From Microbacterium sp. RURRCA19A (GTDB lineage Bacteria > Actinomycetota > Actinomycetes > Actinomycetales > Microbacteriaceae), in NCBI RefSeq assembly GCF_900156455.1, contig NZ_FTNQ01000002.1:891660-955659 (forward strand): 64,000 nucleotides of DNA. The letters run 5' to 3'. Under the pieces are notes generated by a model. That model worked only from the letters and a program-made list of their open reading frames with translations, was not told where the DNA came from and did not search any database. The translations under genes were made by a program, and so were the position numbers. Shown here piece after piece: positions 62,439-64,000 of the stretch (position 1 is its first letter; every line of letters starts with the position of its first letter).

Positions 62439-63725
62439 GTGAGCAGAACCACGACCCCGCGCGGGCGCAGGACGATCGCGCGTCATGGGCGCCTGCGCTC
62501 CCTCGGCCCGCTGGGACAGTTCTTCCGGGCGCTCGCCGTCGCGATGGCCGTCGTCCTCGTCGCCGGCGCCGGGGTGGCCGCGTACGCCGTGTACGACCTG
62601 TCGTCGAGCTTCACCGCCGACGCGGTCGATCTGCCCGACCAGCCTGCGGTCCCGCCGGACATCGGCGAGCTCAAGGGCGGCGTGAACCTGCTCATGGTCG
62701 GCACCGACGAGTGCGAGCCCGACTTCGCGCAGTACTTCGGCGACCGTTGCAGCGGGGCGGACTCCGAGGGCAACCTCAACGACGTCAACATGCTCGTGCA
62801 CATCTCCGACGAGCCCCGCCGCGTCACGGTGATCTCGTTCCCGCGCGACCTGATGGTGCCGATCCCCTCGTGCACCGACGCGGACGGCAACGTCAGCTCG
62901 GCGATGTCGAAGCAGCAGATCAACAGTGCCTTCATGTACGGCGGCCTCGGTTGTGTCGTCTCGACGATCTCCGAGCTCAGCGGCCTCCAGATCCCGTTCG
63001 CGGCGAAGGTCAGCTTCGGTGGTGTCATCAACATCACGGATGCCATCGGCGGCGTCGACGTCTGCATCGCCAACGGCATCAAGGATCAGTACACCGGTAT
63101 CGACTGGCCCGCCGGCATGCGCACCATCAAGGGTCTCGATGCGCTGCAGTTCCTGCGCACCCGCCACGGCGTCGGTGACGGCGGCGACCTGGGGCGCATC
63201 TCGAACCAGCAGCAGTACATGTCGCGACTGGTCTCGAAGCTTCGCAGCGAAGAGGTGCTGTCGAACCCGGCGACGCTGTACAAGCTCGCATCCACGACGC
63301 TGCGCAACGTCGACCCGTCCACCTCGCTCACCAACCCGCTGACGCTCGTGCAGATCGCGATGGCGGTGAAGGACGTTCCGTTCAACGAGATCGTGTTCGT
63401 TCAGTACCCGACCTACACCGATCCGTCCGACCCGAACCGTGTCGTCCCCGACCGCGAGGCCGCGGATGCGCTCTGGTCGGCGCTCGCCGCGAACCAGCCG
63501 ATCCAGCTGTCCGGCAACCTCAGCGACGGCAACGGCGTCGTGGTCGACGAGAACGCCACCCCGGCACCCGCCGCGACGGACGCGGCGGCCCCGACCGACG
63601 CGCCGGCCCCGACCGACGGGGCGACGCCCACTCCTGAACCGTCGTCGAGCGTCATCACGCTGCCGTCGGAGATCGCCGGCCAGACCGCCGCGCAGGCCAC
63701 CTGCTCGAACGGAAACGTCCGCTGA
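62439..63725 (+). CDS. LytR-CpsA-Psr (LCP) family protein
   Basis: 428 aa. A basic N-terminus, one membrane helix (about 30-55, RALAVAMAVVLVAGAGVAAYAVY), then the LCP domain: GGVNLLMVGTDECEP, NDVNMLVHISDEPRRVTVISFPRDLMVPIPS, INSAFMYGGLGCVVSTISELSG, and GLDALQFLRTRHGVGDGGDLGRISNQQQYMSRL with the catalytic Arg/Asp set. Four cysteines suggest disulfides. The C-terminal 70 residues are Pro/Thr/Ala-rich. LCP enzymes transfer wall glycopolymers onto peptidoglycan. GTG start with AAAGGA 5 nt upstream. A strong terminator follows. Confidence 0.94.
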   Translation: MSRTTTPRGRRTIARHGRLRSLGPLGQFFRALAVAMAVVLVAGAGVAAYAVYDLSSSFTADAVDLPDQPAVPPDIGELKGGVNLLMVGTDECEPDFAQYFGDRCSGADSEGNLNDVNMLVHISDEPRRVTVISFPRDLMVPIPSCTDADGNVSSAMSKQQINSAFMYGGLGCVVSTISELSGLQIPFAAKVSFGGVINITDAIGGVDVCIANGIKDQYTGIDWPAGMRTIKGLDALQFLRTRHGVGDGGDLGRISNQQQYMSRLVSKLRSEEVLSNPATLYKLASTTLRNVDPSTSLTNPLTLVQIAMAVKDVPFNEIVFVQYPTYTDPSDPNRVVPDREAADALWSALAANQPIQLSGNLSDGNGVVVDENATPAPAATDAAAPTDAPAPTDGATPTPEPSSSVITLPSEIAGQTAAQATCSNGNVR

Positions 63726-63731
63726 GCCGGA

Positions 63732-63769
63732 GGCGTGGCATCCCGATCCCCGGATTCGGATGCCACGCC
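63732..63769 (+). terminator. Terminator of the LCP gene
   Basis: GGCGTGGCATCC (63732-63743) and GGATGCCACGCC (63758-63769) form a perfect 12-bp stem. The arms themselves contain the GGCATCC/GGATGCC heptamer. Confidence 0.85.
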
Positions 63770-63778
63770 CCGACCGGC

Positions 63779-63784
63779 TACTAT
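63779..63784 (+). promoter_or_regulatory. -10 hexamer of the tRNA-Ser(GCU) gene
   Basis: TACTAT lies 35 nt before the mature tRNA, placing the transcription start around 63791 with a leader of about 30 nt. Confidence 0.5.
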
Positions 63785-63819
63785 GGTCCGGTGTGCTCGC
63801 GCCTCGGCGTCGATCACCT

Positions 63820-63911
63820 GGAGACGTCGCATAGTCAGGCCTAGTGCACCACCCTGCTAAGGTGGAGTCCCCGTAAGGGGACCGAGGGTTCAAATCCCTC
63901 CGTCTCCGCCA
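63820..63911 (+). tRNA. tRNA-Ser (anticodon GCU)
   Basis: Acceptor GGAGACG pairs with CGTCTCC, discriminator G and CCA encoded. The anticodon arm CCACCCTGCTAAGGTGG shows GCT, reading AGC/AGU. The long variable arm (GTCCCCGTAAGGGGAC) and T-arm GAGGGTTCAAATCCCTC fit tRNA-Ser. Confidence 0.97.
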
Positions 63912-63926
63912 AGTAGTTCACGTTGG

Positions 63927-63960
63927 AACCCCCGGTAAGCGCAAGCTGGCCGGGGGTTTT
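63927..63960 (+). terminator. Rho-independent terminator after tRNA-Ser(GCU)
   Basis: AACCCCCGG (63927-63935) pairs with CCGGGGGTT (63950-63958), with an inner AGC-GCAA-GCT hairpin, followed by TTTTG. It is one of the few terminators here with a U run. The last 40 bases of the window show nothing recognisable. Confidence 0.9.
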
Positions 63961-64000
63961 GTCGTGACTCCCTTGGTCTGGGCCTGGCTTGTCGTTCGCG

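Overview
This is a very GC-rich actinobacterial chromosome segment, most likely Microbacterium or a close Microbacteriaceae relative. The call rests on family content (HtaA/HmuTUV heme uptake, DtxR/IdeR-type iron boxes, LAxTG sorting signals, an Asp23-family envelope protein, LCP and DUF4012 proteins), start codons that are often GTG, many leaderless promoters, and a heavy excess of the heptamer GGATGCC/GGCATCC. I ran no database search, so the genus is an inference.

Layout. 1-1.2 kb: tail of a lipoate-protein ligase and a solitary beta-class DNA methyltransferase. 1.4-10.8 kb: an iron-regulated heme acquisition and degradation island (DUF2470 protein, heme oxygenase, secreted HtaA, DUF916-like anchor protein, and a divergent hmuTUV-surface protein-HtaA operon), with four iron boxes. 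11-12.4 kb: a Tat-secreted four-repeat protein whose reading frame passes through a run of 26 C. 12.5-19.8 kb: a luciferase-like oxidoreductase, a carboxylesterase, galK-galT with a divergent LacI regulator, and a class II Fic protein. 20-32 kb: a glycan locus (GH35 beta-galactosidase, GH51 arabinofuranosidase, carbohydrate ABC transporter, LacI regulator, very large cell-wall-anchored GH30 enzyme) tied together by TGTTGACGTCAACA operators. It fits arabinogalactan or type II galactan use. 32-37 kb: zinc alcohol dehydrogenase, phosphoglucomutase, LysR regulator and EamA exporter. 37-43.7 kb: a LuxR-type response regulator and an unusual sensor kinase, convergent with a processive GT2 glycosyltransferase and a GH18 protein. 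43.9-54 kb: housekeeping genes (pheA, Asp23, nucleotidyltransferase, photolyase, lipid kinase, serS, HAD phosphatase).

54-57 kb holds the most striking pair: a wall-anchored protein that looks like a single cohesin, followed at once by a secreted amidase that begins with a dockerin-like double EF-hand module. 57-64 kb: a DUF4012 membrane protein, tRNA-Ser(UGA), a lower-GC AAA+ ATPase beside that tRNA, two VOC proteins with an HxlR regulator, an LCP protein and tRNA-Ser(GCU).

Two patterns run through the window. About a dozen genes have TANNNT (or near) exactly 6-7 nt before the start codon and no Shine-Dalgarno, which points to leaderless transcripts. Long intergenic palindromes occur at 15.1, 33.4 and 49.2 kb; the first two are copies of one 67-bp family in opposite orientation.
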